Positions 51,900 through 60,243 are shown, counted from the stretch's first letter. The stretch: DNA of 64,000 nt from Bradyrhizobium sp. in8p8 (GCF_000426845.1 NZ_AUGD01000020.1:1-64000); one strand, 5' to 3'. Notes: generated by a model not told the origin, from the letters alone. Program-made: numbers and translations.

Positions 51900-52766
51900 C
51901 TAGCGTTTGGCTCGCTTTTTCGTGACCTTTTTTGCGGCCTTTCTGGCTCCCTTCTTGACGGCCTTCCCGGCGGTCTTCACGACCGCCTTCTTGGCTGTTT
52001 TCCTGGTCGCCGTCTTGGGGCCCTTCACGACCCTCTTGGCCGCCTTCTTGCCAGTCTTGACCGATTTGGCGCCTTTTTTGGTGGTTTTCGTCGGTTTCTT
52101 GGCCGTCCTCTTGGTGGTCTTGGCCTTTTTGGCAGGCGCCGCCTTCGCTGCGCTTCGGGCGCGGGTCTTGGGCTCAACCGCACCGAGGGCCAGGAGTTGG
52201 CGATGGATGGCCTGGGTGACCTCGTCGATGGCCATCATGCCGTCGATGGTGGAAAGCTTTCGACGCTCGGAATAGTAGTGAATCAGCGGTTCCGTCTGGC
52301 TGCGGTAGCTGGCCAGCCGCTTGGTCAGGACCTCCGGGGTATCGTCGACACGGACCTCCTCCCCCCGTTCGCGCATCTGGGCTACCCGGGTCTCGACGCG
52401 GTTCAAGAGCGCGCTCTCGTTGACGCGGAGCTCGATCACGGCGTCGAGCTTGAGATGCTTGCGCTTGAGCAACTCGTCCAGCGCCTCGGCCTGCGGCACG
52501 GTGCGCGGGAAGCCATCGAGGATGAAACCCTTCTTGGCGTCCGGCTGGTCGATCCGGTCGGAGATGATTCCCACGACGACATCGTCCGGCACGAGGCCGC
52601 CGCTGGCCATGATCTCCTTGGCCTTCAGTCCGACCGGCGTTCCAGCAGCAACAGCGGCACGCAGCATCTCGCCGGTCGAGAGCTGAACGATGCCATAGCG
52701 CTGCACCAGAAGCTGAGCCTGAGTCCCCTTGCCCGATCCCGGCGGTCCCAGAAGTATAATTCTCAT
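51900..52766 (-). CDS. adk: Adenylate kinase with histone H1-like C-terminal tail
   Basis: 288 residues. The kinase core (about 1-196) has the P-loop GPPGSGKGTQ (8-17), the NMP site QLSTGEMLRAA, FILDGFPRT and the short LID form (residues about 123-145, without zinc Cys), converting ATP plus AMP to 2 ADP. The extra 92 residues (197-288) are about 40% Lys/Arg with Ala and Thr, like histone H1 (KKAAKR, KKVTKK), unlike any usual Adk. Codon use in the tail is like that in the core. Its ATG overlaps the SecY2 stop (52763-52766). The tail may bind nucleic acid or ribosome. Confidence 0.93.
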   Translation of the reverse strand: MRIILLGPPGSGKGTQAQLLVQRYGIVQLSTGEMLRAAVAAGTPVGLKAKEIMASGGLVPDDVVVGIISDRIDQPDAKKGFILDGFPRTVPQAEALDELLKRKHLKLDAVIELRVNESALLNRVETRVAQMRERGEEVRVDDTPEVLTKRLASYRSQTEPLIHYYSERRKLSTIDGMMAIDEVTQAIHRQLLALGAVEPKTRARSAAKAAPAKKAKTTKRTAKKPTKTTKKGAKSVKTGKKAAKRVVKGPKTATRKTAKKAVVKTAGKAVKKGARKAAKKVTKKRAKR

Positions 52767-53974
52767 CGGCGTACGCCCCCCGGATTGGTGAGCGATACGT
52801 CGCGCACCTGTGCTTTGATATCAAGAGCGGTGCAAACCACAACCAGCACCGCACCGCCATTGATAACCATACTATAAGGCAGTCCGATCCCGTAAAGGTC
52901 GAAGACCTCCGGAATCACCTGCAACGCCGTCAGGTAGACGGCTCCGACGACCGTCGTCAATGACACGACGCGATCGAGATAATCGGCGGTAGCCTCGCCG
53001 CGAGCAACACCGGGAATGGCGCCATCGCGGGCGGCAAGACATTTGGCGGTGTACTCGGGATCCACGACGTAGGCGGTGTAGACGAAGGCCAGAACGAACA
53101 CGGCAATCGACACGAGCATGAGGTGCACAGGCTGCCCCATTTGAAGATGTCCGTAGACCGCCGCGACCGCCGAGTGATCGCCGCCCAGGACCAGGCCAGC
53201 AAAGGTGAGCGGCAGAAAGAATATCCACGGCGCCACGGTAACCGGAATCAGAAACCCGGCGCTGTTGAGCTTGATAGGCAGCACGGCATTACGCGCGGGC
53301 AGGTATCGCGTACCGACCCTGCGCGCGCCAAATGTGACGGGAATGTTCCGCCGGGCCTCTTCGAATAGCACGATCACGGCCACGGTCACGATCCAGAACA
53401 CGGCATGGCCGAGCACGAGATAGCCCGAGATTGCCCCGCTCTGCACGAGACCGACGATGCCCGAGACGTCCTGCGGAATGGAGACGAGAAAGCCGGCACT
53501 CAGGATCAGAGCCAGGCCGTTGCCGATGCCGTGGCGGGTGATCTGTTCGCTCAACCACACCAGCACGAAGACGCCTCCGACCATCGAGGCCGTCGCCGCC
53601 GCCACGAACCAGCCATCGGGACTCCTGACCAGGCCCGGAATGGACGTCAACGCTGAGGCAATGCCATAGGCTTGAAAGGCAGCGAGAACCAAGGTGAGCC
53701 CGAGCGTAGCCCGCGCAATCTTGCGGCGACCGCTCTCACCGGAGCGCTCAAGCGAACTCACGCCGGGCCACACCACCGACAGCAGCCGAACAAAGATCGC
53801 AGCGGTCAGATAGGGAACAAGGCCGAGTGCAAAGAGCGAGAGGCGGGCGATGAGGGCCGAGGTCGGCAAGAGGCTGGACGTGCTTACCCCGGCAATCGGA
53901 ATCTGCGTGCCGAGCCTGAAAAGAAGCAGCGCGCCGATCGTCAAAGCGATTCGGCGGGCGAGCTCCCTGTTCAT
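52763..53974 (-). CDS. SecY paralogue (divergent second translocon subunit)
   Basis: 403-residue ten-helix SecY-like protein. Kept motifs: RLGTQIPIAGV, SGESGRRKIARATLGL, WLSEQITRHGIGNGLALIL and LPIKLNSAGFLIPV. Differences from the SecY beside it: N-terminus shorter by about 18; the plug stretch (SecY 61-78) is absent, leaving 27 residues between the PxPG and FALxxxPY motifs against 43 in SecY; IRPG with Arg357 in SecY becomes VARG (323-326), and the C-terminal basic tail is missing. The 4-base overlaps with secY and adk show coupled translation. An accessory or specialised channel is likely; the decay option is weaker because the frame is intact. Confidence 0.85.
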   Translation of the reverse strand: MNRELARRIALTIGALLLFRLGTQIPIAGVSTSSLLPTSALIARLSLFALGLVPYLTAAIFVRLLSVVWPGVSSLERSGESGRRKIARATLGLTLVLAAFQAYGIASALTSIPGLVRSPDGWFVAAATASMVGGVFVLVWLSEQITRHGIGNGLALILSAGFLVSIPQDVSGIVGLVQSGAISGYLVLGHAVFWIVTVAVIVLFEEARRNIPVTFGARRVGTRYLPARNAVLPIKLNSAGFLIPVTVAPWIFFLPLTFAGLVLGGDHSAVAAVYGHLQMGQPVHLMLVSIAVFVLAFVYTAYVVDPEYTAKCLAARDGAIPGVARGEATADYLDRVVSLTTVVGAVYLTALQVIPEVFDLYGIGLPYSMVINGGAVLVVVCTALDIKAQVRDVSLTNPGGVRR

Positions 53975-55302
53975 CTACGGCGGCCCCGCAGCTTCGACTT
54001 GCGGATCAGGCCCTCGTACTGATGCGCCAGCAGATAGCCCTGGACCTGCGCCACCGTATCCATGGTGACACTGACCACGATCAGCAGCGAGGTGCCGCCG
54101 AAATAGAACGGCACTGAGGCGTAGGAGATCAGGATCTCGGGGATCAAGCAGACGATCGCGAGATAGATGGCGCCGAGCACGGTGATGCGCGAGAGCACGT
54201 AGTCGATGTATTCGGCGGTGCGCTCGCCGGGGCGAATGCCCGGAATGAAACCGCCGTGCTTCTTCAGATTGTCCGCGGTCTCGGTCGGGTTGAACACGAT
54301 CGCGGTGTAGAAGAACGCGAAGAACACGATCAGCGCCAGATACATGATCAGGAACAGCGGACGGCCATGGCCGAGCTGCGTGGTGATCCACTGAAACCAT
54401 TCCGGCCCGCTGCCCGCGTTGAAGTTCGCAACCGTGGTCGGCAACAGCAGCAGCGAGGATGCGAAGATCGGCGGAATCACGCCGGAGGTGTTGAGCTTGA
54501 GCGGCAGATGCGAGGACTGACCCTCGAACATCTTGTTGCCGACCTGCCTCTTCGGATACTGGATCAAGAGGCGGCGCTGGGCGCGCTCCATGAACACGAT
54601 GAAGGCGATCACGACGACCGCCATGATGATGACGACCAGGATCAGGCCGGTCGACATCGCACCCTGACGGCCGAGTTCGAGCATGCTGGCGAGCGCGGCG
54701 GGGAGCTCGGCAACGATGCCCGCGAGAATGATCAGCGAAATGCCATTGCCGATGCCGCGCGAGGTGATCTGCTCGCCCAGCCACATCAGGAACATGGTGC
54801 CGCCGGTCAGCGTGATCGCGGTGGACAGGCGGAAGAACAGGCCGGGCTCGCTGACGACATTGCCGGCGCCCTCGAGACCCACAGCAATACCATAGGACTG
54901 GAATGCGGCCAGGATCACCGTCAGATAGCGGGTGTACTGATTCAGAGTCTTGCGGCCGGCCTCGCCTTCCTTCTTCAGGGCCTCGAGCTGCGGCGAGACG
55001 GTGGTGAGAAGCTGGATGATAATCGAGGCCGAGATGTACGGCATGATGTTCAGCGCGAAGATCGCCATGCGGTGGATGCCGCCGCCGGCGAACATGTTGA
55101 ACATGCCGAGGATGCCGCCCGCCTGCGAGCGGAACACCTGCTCCCAGATGTTGGGATCGATGCCCGGCAGCGGGATGTAAGTCCCGAGCCGATAAACGAG
55201 CAGCGCACCCAGAGTGAACCAGATGCGCTTCTTCAGTTCGTCGGCCTTGGCAAACGCGCCGAAATTGAGATTGGCTGCCAGTTGTTCCGCTGCAGAGACC
55301 AT
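53971..55302 (-). CDS. secY: Preprotein translocase subunit SecY
   Basis: 443 residues, ten helices, forming the inner-membrane protein channel with SecE/SecG. The plug region is present (about 61-78, GGILGMFNMFAGGGIHRM), as are IPLPGID, GEAGRKT, GIRPGERT with Arg357 in the place of the essential E. coli Arg357, and a basic C-tail (RKSKLRGRRR). It is followed with 4-base overlap by the second SecY-like gene, and preceded by a repeat-filled gap to rplO. Confidence 0.97.
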   Translation of the reverse strand: MVSAAEQLAANLNFGAFAKADELKKRIWFTLGALLVYRLGTYIPLPGIDPNIWEQVFRSQAGGILGMFNMFAGGGIHRMAIFALNIMPYISASIIIQLLTTVSPQLEALKKEGEAGRKTLNQYTRYLTVILAAFQSYGIAVGLEGAGNVVSEPGLFFRLSTAITLTGGTMFLMWLGEQITSRGIGNGISLIILAGIVAELPAALASMLELGRQGAMSTGLILVVIIMAVVVIAFIVFMERAQRRLLIQYPKRQVGNKMFEGQSSHLPLKLNTSGVIPPIFASSLLLLPTTVANFNAGSGPEWFQWITTQLGHGRPLFLIMYLALIVFFAFFYTAIVFNPTETADNLKKHGGFIPGIRPGERTAEYIDYVLSRITVLGAIYLAIVCLIPEILISYASVPFYFGGTSLLIVVSVTMDTVAQVQGYLLAHQYEGLIRKSKLRGRRR

Positions 55303-55358
55303 CTTGGACTTTCTCCCGCCGCCTGTTGCGCCGTCATGCCCGCGGCCGGGCTGCTAAG

Positions 55359-55455
55359 GCGCGATGAGATCAGGATGCCTCGTCATCGCGCTTTAGGTTG
55401 TCGCATTAAGCATGATCTTCCCGGAAAACCGCTTCACACTTTTCCGTATCATGCT
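55359..55455. repeat. Composite intergenic inverted repeat between rplO and secY
   Basis: Two nested palindromes: GCGCGATGA (55359-55367) with TCATCGCGC (55383-55391), then AGCATGAT (55409-55416) with ATCATGCT (55448-55455), the latter enclosing GGAAAA/TTTTCC. A pattern repeated in Bradyrhizobium genomes; a related piece lies at 56055-56103. Confidence 0.8.
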
Positions 55456-55551
55456 TTGGCGGACACCGGACATTATCTAAGGCTCGCCTTCGATAAGTCT
55501 ACGTTCCCGCATGCGTAAAGGCCCGCGCGCCGCGGGCCGATGACGCAGTTG

Positions 55552-56037
55552 TTACGCCGCCTCGCCTTCTTCCTTGGCGGGGGCGAGGATCTTCACCGAG
55601 CCGCCGGCCTTCTCGACCGCCGCGATCGCCGTCTTGGTGGCGCCGTGCACCTCGATGTTGAGCTTGGACTTGAGCTCGCCGCGGCCGAGCAGCCGCAGGC
55701 CGCCCTTGGCGCGGCGCAGCACACCCCCCTTTACCAGGGCCTCGACGTTCACGACGCTGCCGGCGTCGATCTTCTTGGCATCGACCGCTTCCTGGAGCCG
55801 GTCGAGATTGATCTCGGCGAACTCGACGCGGAAAATGTTGTTGAAGCCGCGCTTGGGCAGGCGGCGATGCATCGGCATCTGGCCGCCTTCGAACCCCTTG
55901 ATGCGCACGCCCGAACGCGCGGTCTGGCCCTTGCCGCCGCGGCCGGACTGCTTGCCCTTGCCGGAACCGATGCCGCGGCCGACGCGCATGCGCTTCTTGC
56001 GCGAGCCGGCGTTGTCGGCGATATCGCTGAGCTTCAT
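55552..56037 (-). CDS. rplO: 50S ribosomal protein L15
   Basis: 161 residues. N-terminal GSRKKRMRVGRGIGSGKGKQ and SGRGGKGQTARSGV, the Gly-rich rRNA-binding arm of L15, and a C-terminal globular domain (VVNVEALVKGGVLRRAKGGL). Normal length and place after rpmD. Confidence 0.98.
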   Translation of the reverse strand: MKLSDIADNAGSRKKRMRVGRGIGSGKGKQSGRGGKGQTARSGVRIKGFEGGQMPMHRRLPKRGFNNIFRVEFAEINLDRLQEAVDAKKIDAGSVVNVEALVKGGVLRRAKGGLRLLGRGELKSKLNIEVHGATKTAIAAVEKAGGSVKILAPAKEEGEAA

Positions 56038-56059
56038 CGCCCTTCTCCTTGTGTCTTGC

Positions 56060-56103
56060 GCACGATCTTCACCGAAAACCGCTTCCCGGTTTTCGGGATC
56101 CTG
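56060..56103. repeat. Hairpin repeat between rpmD and rplO
   Basis: CCGAAAACCG (56072-56081) and CGGTTTTCGG (56087-56096) form a perfect 10-bp stem with a 5-base loop, enclosed by GCACGATC and GATCCTGCGC-like ends. It resembles the second half of the element at 55359-55455 and is transcribed within the operon; no T-tract follows, so it should not terminate. Confidence 0.75.
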
Positions 56104-56112
56104 CGCTCTTGC

Positions 56113-56307
56113 TTACTTCTCGTCGACGATACGGACGAGATGGTGAACCTTCTCGATCATGCCGCGGACTGCCGGGGTGTCAGGCAGTTCGCTGGTGCGG
56201 CCGATCTTGTTGAGCTTGAGCCCAATCAGCGTCGAACGCTGCGAGTGATGGCGGCGGATCGCGCTGCCGGTCTGCTCGAGCTTGATCGTCTTTGCGGCCT
56301 TGGCCAT
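56113..56307 (-). CDS. rpmD: 50S ribosomal protein L30
   Basis: 64 residues with the L30 pattern KTIKLEQTGSAIRRHHSQRS and the end GMIEKVHHLVRIVDE. In the usual spc order rpsE-rpmD-rplO. Confidence 0.97.
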   Translation of the reverse strand: MAKAAKTIKLEQTGSAIRRHHSQRSTLIGLKLNKIGRTSELPDTPAVRGMIEKVHHLVRIVDEK

Positions 56308-56331
56308 GGGAGTTACTCCGAAAAGCTTCCG

Positions 56332-56928
56332 TTAGTCGGCAGCCGCCTCGGCATCGCCGCCGATACGACGCGACTGGAGGGTGGACACCTTGATGTTGCG
56401 GCGGGCTGCGACCGAACGCGGCGAATCCTGGTGCTTGAGCGCGTCAAAGGTCGCGCGCACCATGTTGTACGGATTCGACGAGCCGATTGACTTCGCCACC
56501 ACGTCCTGGACGCCGAGCGTCTCGAACACGGCACGCATCGGGCCACCGGCGATGATGCCGGTACCGGCCGGAGCTGCACGCAGGTAGACACGGCCCGCAC
56601 CGTGACGGCCGGCGATGTCGTGATGGAGCGTGCGGCCCTCGCGCAGCGACACGCGCGTCAGGTTACGCTTGGCCGACTCGGTCGCCTTGCGGATCGCCTC
56701 GGGCACTTCGCGCGCCTTGCCGTGACCGAAGCCGGCGCGGCCCTTCTGATCGCCGATCACGACCAGCGCTGCGAAACCGAAGCGCTTGCCGCCCTTGACG
56801 ACCTTGGCCACGCGATTGATGTGGACGAGCTTGTCGACGAACTCGCTGTCGCGCTCCTCGCGCTCCCTGCGTTCACGTCCGCCGCCGCGTTGATCGCGTC
56901 CACCACGTTGTTCGCGTTCAGCTGCCAT
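56332..56928 (-). CDS. rpsE: 30S ribosomal protein S5
   Basis: 198 residues. A longer, Arg/Glu/Gly-rich N-terminal extension (about 1-28) is followed by the double-stranded RNA-binding domain (FVDKLVHINRVAKVVKGGKR) and the C-terminal domain (AAPAGTGIIAGGPMRAVFE). S5 takes part in mRNA decoding and helicase function on the 30S. Confidence 0.98.
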   Translation of the reverse strand: MAAEREQRGGRDQRGGGRERREREERDSEFVDKLVHINRVAKVVKGGKRFGFAALVVIGDQKGRAGFGHGKAREVPEAIRKATESAKRNLTRVSLREGRTLHHDIAGRHGAGRVYLRAAPAGTGIIAGGPMRAVFETLGVQDVVAKSIGSSNPYNMVRATFDALKHQDSPRSVAARRNIKVSTLQSRRIGGDAEAAAD

Positions 56929-56975
56929 GGTTTTTCCAATCCTTCAGAGGCTTACGCCCCAATCCTCAAATTCCG

Positions 56976-57338
56976 TTAGAAGCTCAGCCCACTCTCACGC
57001 GCCGCGTCGGCCAGAGCCTTGACGCGCCCGTGATAGAGATAGCTGCCGCGATCGAACACGACTTCCTTGACGCCCTTCTCGGCGGCGCGCTCGGCCAGCA
57101 ACTTGCCGACCGCCTTCGCCGCATCGATGTCGGCGCCGGTCTTGCCGCCATCGCGCATCGACTTCTCGAGCGAGGAGGCAGAGGCCAGCGTCTCGCCCTT
57201 CAGGTCGTCGATGACCTGGGCGTAGATGTGCTTTGACGAGCGGAACACCGACAGGCGCGGACGGCCGCCGGCGGAACGGCGCAGCTTCAGCCGCACACTC
57301 CGCTTGCGCCGGGCATTCGTAACCTTGGCTTTCGACAT
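56976..57338 (-). CDS. rplR: 50S ribosomal protein L18
   Basis: 120 residues. The basic start (ARRKRSVRLKLRRSAGGRPR) and LSVFRSSKHIYAQVIDDLKG are L18 signatures; it binds 5S rRNA with L5. Ends in GRVKALADAARESGLSF. Confidence 0.98.
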   Translation of the reverse strand: MSKAKVTNARRKRSVRLKLRRSAGGRPRLSVFRSSKHIYAQVIDDLKGETLASASSLEKSMRDGGKTGADIDAAKAVGKLLAERAAEKGVKEVVFDRGSYLYHGRVKALADAARESGLSF

Positions 57339-57349
57339 GACCGGCTCCG

Positions 57350-57883
57350 TTACTTCTTCTTGCCTTCCTTGCGGAAGATGAATTCGCCCACATACTTCAC
57401 GCCCTTGCCCTTGTAGGGCTCCGGCGGACGGTAGGCGCGTATCTCGGCGGCGACCTGGCCGACGCGCTGGACGTCGCTGCCCGCGACCGTGATCTCGGTC
57501 GGCTTCGGCACGGTGATCGTGATCCCCTCGGGGATTGGATAGATCACGTCATGGCTGTAGCCGAGCGCGAGCTGCAGGTTCTTACCCTGCATCGCGGCGC
57601 GGTAGCCGACGCCGGTGATCTCGAGCTTCTTCTCGAAGCCCTTGGTGACGCCTTCGACCAGATTCGCGACTTGGGCGCGAGCGGTGCCGTACAGCGCCCG
57701 CGCGCGGTTGGTCTCGGTCCGCGGCTTGACCTTGACCTGGCCGTTCTCGAGCTTCACCTCGACGTCGTCGTGGACGATGAACTGAAGCTGGCCCTTCGGC
57801 CCCTTCATCTTGACGGTCTGGCCGTCGACGGTCGCGGTAACGCCCGACGGCACCGCCACAGGCTTTTTGCCAACACGTGACAT
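57350..57883 (-). CDS. rplF: 50S ribosomal protein L6
   Basis: 177 residues, start MSRVGKKPVAVPSGVTATVD at 57883. Two L6 repeats; the C-terminal signature PEPYKGKGVKYVGEF is intact. Near the GTPase-associated region of the 50S. Confidence 0.98.
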   Translation of the reverse strand: MSRVGKKPVAVPSGVTATVDGQTVKMKGPKGQLQFIVHDDVEVKLENGQVKVKPRTETNRARALYGTARAQVANLVEGVTKGFEKKLEITGVGYRAAMQGKNLQLALGYSHDVIYPIPEGITITVPKPTEITVAGSDVQRVGQVAAEIRAYRPPEPYKGKGVKYVGEFIFRKEGKKK

Positions 57884-57899
57884 GGATCGAAAATCCTTC

Positions 57900-58298
57900 T
57901 CAGAACACCGTGAAGAGGACTTCGCCGCCCACATTCGCGTCGCGCGCGCTGTGGTCGGCCATGATCCCCTTCGGTGTCGACAACACCGAAATGCCGAGTC
58001 CGTTGTTCACCCGCGGCAGGTTCTTCACCGAGGCGTAGACTCTGCGCCCAGGCTTGGAAACACGCTCAATCTCGCGGATGACGGGCTCGCCGTCGAAATA
58101 CTTCAACTCGATCTCGATCTCGCTGCGGCCGGAGGAATGCTCGAGCGTGGCGTATCCGCGGATGTAGCCCTCGGCCTTCAGGACCTCGAGCACGTTCTCG
58201 CGCATCTTCGAGCCGGGGGTGGAGACCTTGGTCTTCGAACGCATCTGCGCGTTGCGGATACGGGTGATCAGATCGCTGATTGGATCGTGCGTAGACAT
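57900..58298 (-). CDS. rpsH: 30S ribosomal protein S8
   Basis: 132 residues. DPISDLITRIRNAQMRSKTK at the N-terminus and GLGISVLSTPKGIMADHSAR near the end. Central 16S rRNA binder and, in other bacteria, a translational repressor of the spc operon. Confidence 0.98.
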   Translation of the reverse strand: MSTHDPISDLITRIRNAQMRSKTKVSTPGSKMRENVLEVLKAEGYIRGYATLEHSSGRSEIEIELKYFDGEPVIREIERVSKPGRRVYASVKNLPRVNNGLGISVLSTPKGIMADHSARDANVGGEVLFTVF

Positions 58299-58312
58299 CT
58301 AAACGACCCTCC

Positions 58313-58618
58313 TTACCAGCTGGACTTCACGAGGCCCGGGACCATGCCCTTGGAGCCAAGGTCGCGCAGCGCGATACGGGACAGCTTGTTCTTGCGGTAG
58401 TTCGAGCGCGGGCGCCCCGACAGCTCGCAGCGCAGACGGATGCGGGTCGCCGACGAATTGCGCGGCATTTCCGCCAGCTTTAGGGTCGCGGCGAACCGCT
58501 CCTCCATCGGCAGCGTCTTGTCGGCGATGATCGCCTTCAACCGCTCGCGCTTGGCGGCGGCGTTCTTCACCATCCGCTTGCGCCGGTTGTTCTTCTCGAC
58601 TGAACTCTTCTTTGCCAT
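58313..58618 (-). CDS. rpsN: 30S ribosomal protein S14
   Basis: 101 residues, long zinc-free form: only one Cys is present and the CxxC pairs of the short form are lacking. Motif CELSGRPRSNYRKNKLSRIA near the C-terminus. Head of the 30S. Confidence 0.98.
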   Translation of the reverse strand: MAKKSSVEKNNRRKRMVKNAAAKRERLKAIIADKTLPMEERFAATLKLAEMPRNSSATRIRLRCELSGRPRSNYRKNKLSRIALRDLGSKGMVPGLVKSSW

Positions 58619-58664
58619 GCTTGGCTCCTGGGTATCCGCGTTTGAGAGGCTTTAAATCAGCGTC

Positions 58665-59222
58665 TCACTGCCGGAACGGGAAATTGAAAGCGGTCAACAA
58701 GGCCCTCGCCTCTTCGTCGGTCTTGGCCGTGGTGCAGACGGTGATGTCCATACCACGGGCTTCCGTGACCTTGTCGAAGTCGATCTCGGGGAAAATGATG
58801 TGCTCCTTGATGCCGAGCGAGTAGTTGCCGCGCCCGTCGAAGCTCTTCGGGTTCAGGCCGCGGAAGTCGCGAACGCGCGGCAGCGCGACGTTCACCAGGC
58901 GATCGATGAACTCGTACATGCGAGCCTTGCGCAGCGTGACCTTGCAGCCGATCGGCTGGTTCTCACGGAGCTTGAAGGTCGCGATCGCGATACGCGAATA
59001 GGTCACGATCGCCTTCTGGCCGGCGATCTGGGTCAATTCGGCTGCGGCGGTCTCGGCCTTCTTGCGGTCGTTGACGGAATCGCCAACGCCCATGTTCAGG
59101 ACGACCTTGTCCAGACGCGGAACCTGCATGACGTTCTCATAACCGAACTTCTCGGTCAGAGCGGTGCGGATATTCGCATCGTATTCCGCGCGCAGGCGCG
59201 GCGTGTAAGCGGCCTCAGCCAT
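58665..59222 (-). CDS. rplE: 50S ribosomal protein L5
   Basis: 185 residues, start MAEAAYTPRLRAEYDANIRT at 59222. It has LDKVVLNMGVGDSVNDRKKA, then GCKVTLRKARMYEFIDRLVN and FRGLNPKSFDGRGNYSLGIK. Binds 5S rRNA. Overlaps rplX by 8 bases. Confidence 0.98.
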   Translation of the reverse strand: MAEAAYTPRLRAEYDANIRTALTEKFGYENVMQVPRLDKVVLNMGVGDSVNDRKKAETAAAELTQIAGQKAIVTYSRIAIATFKLRENQPIGCKVTLRKARMYEFIDRLVNVALPRVRDFRGLNPKSFDGRGNYSLGIKEHIIFPEIDFDKVTEARGMDITVCTTAKTDEEARALLTAFNFPFRQ

Positions 59223-59529
59223 CGATCTCAGCTCCCGAGCTCTTGGCGATGCGGACCTTCTTTCCGTCCGCCAGAATCTTGAATCCGATGCGGGTCGGCT
59301 TTCCGTCCTTGCCGACATACGCGATGTTGGACAGTTGGATCGGCGCCTCTTTCGAGATGATGCCGCCCTCCTGGGCCTGCGTCTGCTTCTGGTGACGCTT
59401 GACCATGTTGATGCCGCGCACCAGCGCCGTGCCGGCGTCGGGGCGAACCTCGAACACTTCGCCGGTGCGCCCCTTGTCGCGACCGGTCAGCACGACGACC
59501 TTGTCGCCCTTGCGGATCTTCGCAGCCAT
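59215..59529 (-). CDS. rplX: 50S ribosomal protein L24
   Basis: 104 residues with KOW motif (KIRKGDKVVVLTGRDKGRTG). An early assembly protein of the 50S. Start at 59529, which overlaps the rplN stop by one base (TGATG). Confidence 0.98.
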   Translation of the reverse strand: MAAKIRKGDKVVVLTGRDKGRTGEVFEVRPDAGTALVRGINMVKRHQKQTQAQEGGIISKEAPIQLSNIAYVGKDGKPTRIGFKILADGKKVRIAKSSGAEIDG

Positions 59530-59897
59530 CACAGCACCTCCGGCGCGAGCGAGATGATCTTCATGTGGTTCTTGGCGCGCAGCTCGCGCGGCACGGGCCC
59601 GAAGATACGGGTACCGACCGGCTCGGACTGATTGTTGATCAGGACGGCAGCGTTGCGGTCGAACCGGATGACCGAGCCATCGGCGCGGCGGATGTCCTTG
59701 CGGACGCGCACCACGACGGCCTTCATCACGTCGCCCTTCTTCACCTTGCCACGCGGGATAGCTTCCTTGATCGAGACGACGATGATGTCGCCGATCGTGG
59801 CGTAGCGGCGCTTGGAGCCCCCGAGCACCTTGATACACATGACACGGCGTGCGCCAGAATTGTCGGCCACGTCGAGGTTGGTCTGCATCTGAATCAT
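59529..59897 (-). CDS. rplN: 50S ribosomal protein L14
   Basis: 122 residues, with MIQMQTNLDVADNSGARRVM at the start and GTRIFGPVPRELRAKNHMKI near the end. Subunit-interface protein. Followed by an overlapping rplX. Confidence 0.98.
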   Translation of the reverse strand: MIQMQTNLDVADNSGARRVMCIKVLGGSKRRYATIGDIIVVSIKEAIPRGKVKKGDVMKAVVVRVRKDIRRADGSVIRFDRNAAVLINNQSEPVGTRIFGPVPRELRAKNHMKIISLAPEVL

Positions 59898-59981
59898 TGA
59901 TGCACCTCGTCCTCTTTCTATTTGCGCCAGCCCAGCCGGCGCTCAACATTTCCCTGAAGTCAGTCGGCTAGAGCCAACAGA

Positions 59982-60230
59982 TCAGGCGCTTTTCTTGTGT
60001 TCGCCCCGGATCACGACCCAGCGCTTCAACTTCGAAATCGGCTTCGTTTCCTCGATCCACACCATGTCGCCCGGCTTGAACTGGTTGCTCTCGTCGTGCG
60101 CGTGGTAGTTCTTGGAGCGGCGGATCGTCTTCTTGTAGATCGGGTGCGTGAAGCGGCGATCGACCCGCACCACGATGGTCTTGGCCTGCTTGTCGCTGAC
60201 GACCACGCCCTGCAAAGTACGTTTCGGCAT
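59982..60230 (-). CDS. rpsQ: 30S ribosomal protein S17
   Basis: 82 residues, start MPKRTLQGVVVSDKQAKTIV at 60230, with OB fold and HDESNQFKPGDMVWIEETKP. An early 16S rRNA binder. Confidence 0.97.
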   Translation of the reverse strand: MPKRTLQGVVVSDKQAKTIVVRVDRRFTHPIYKKTIRRSKNYHAHDESNQFKPGDMVWIEETKPISKLKRWVVIRGEHKKSA

Positions 60231-60243
60231 CTTCGTAAGCCTC

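Noticed and set aside
54256..55518. 420-codon frame opposite secY
   Set aside because: Shadow of secY, with Arg/His/Gln-rich composition and no membrane features.
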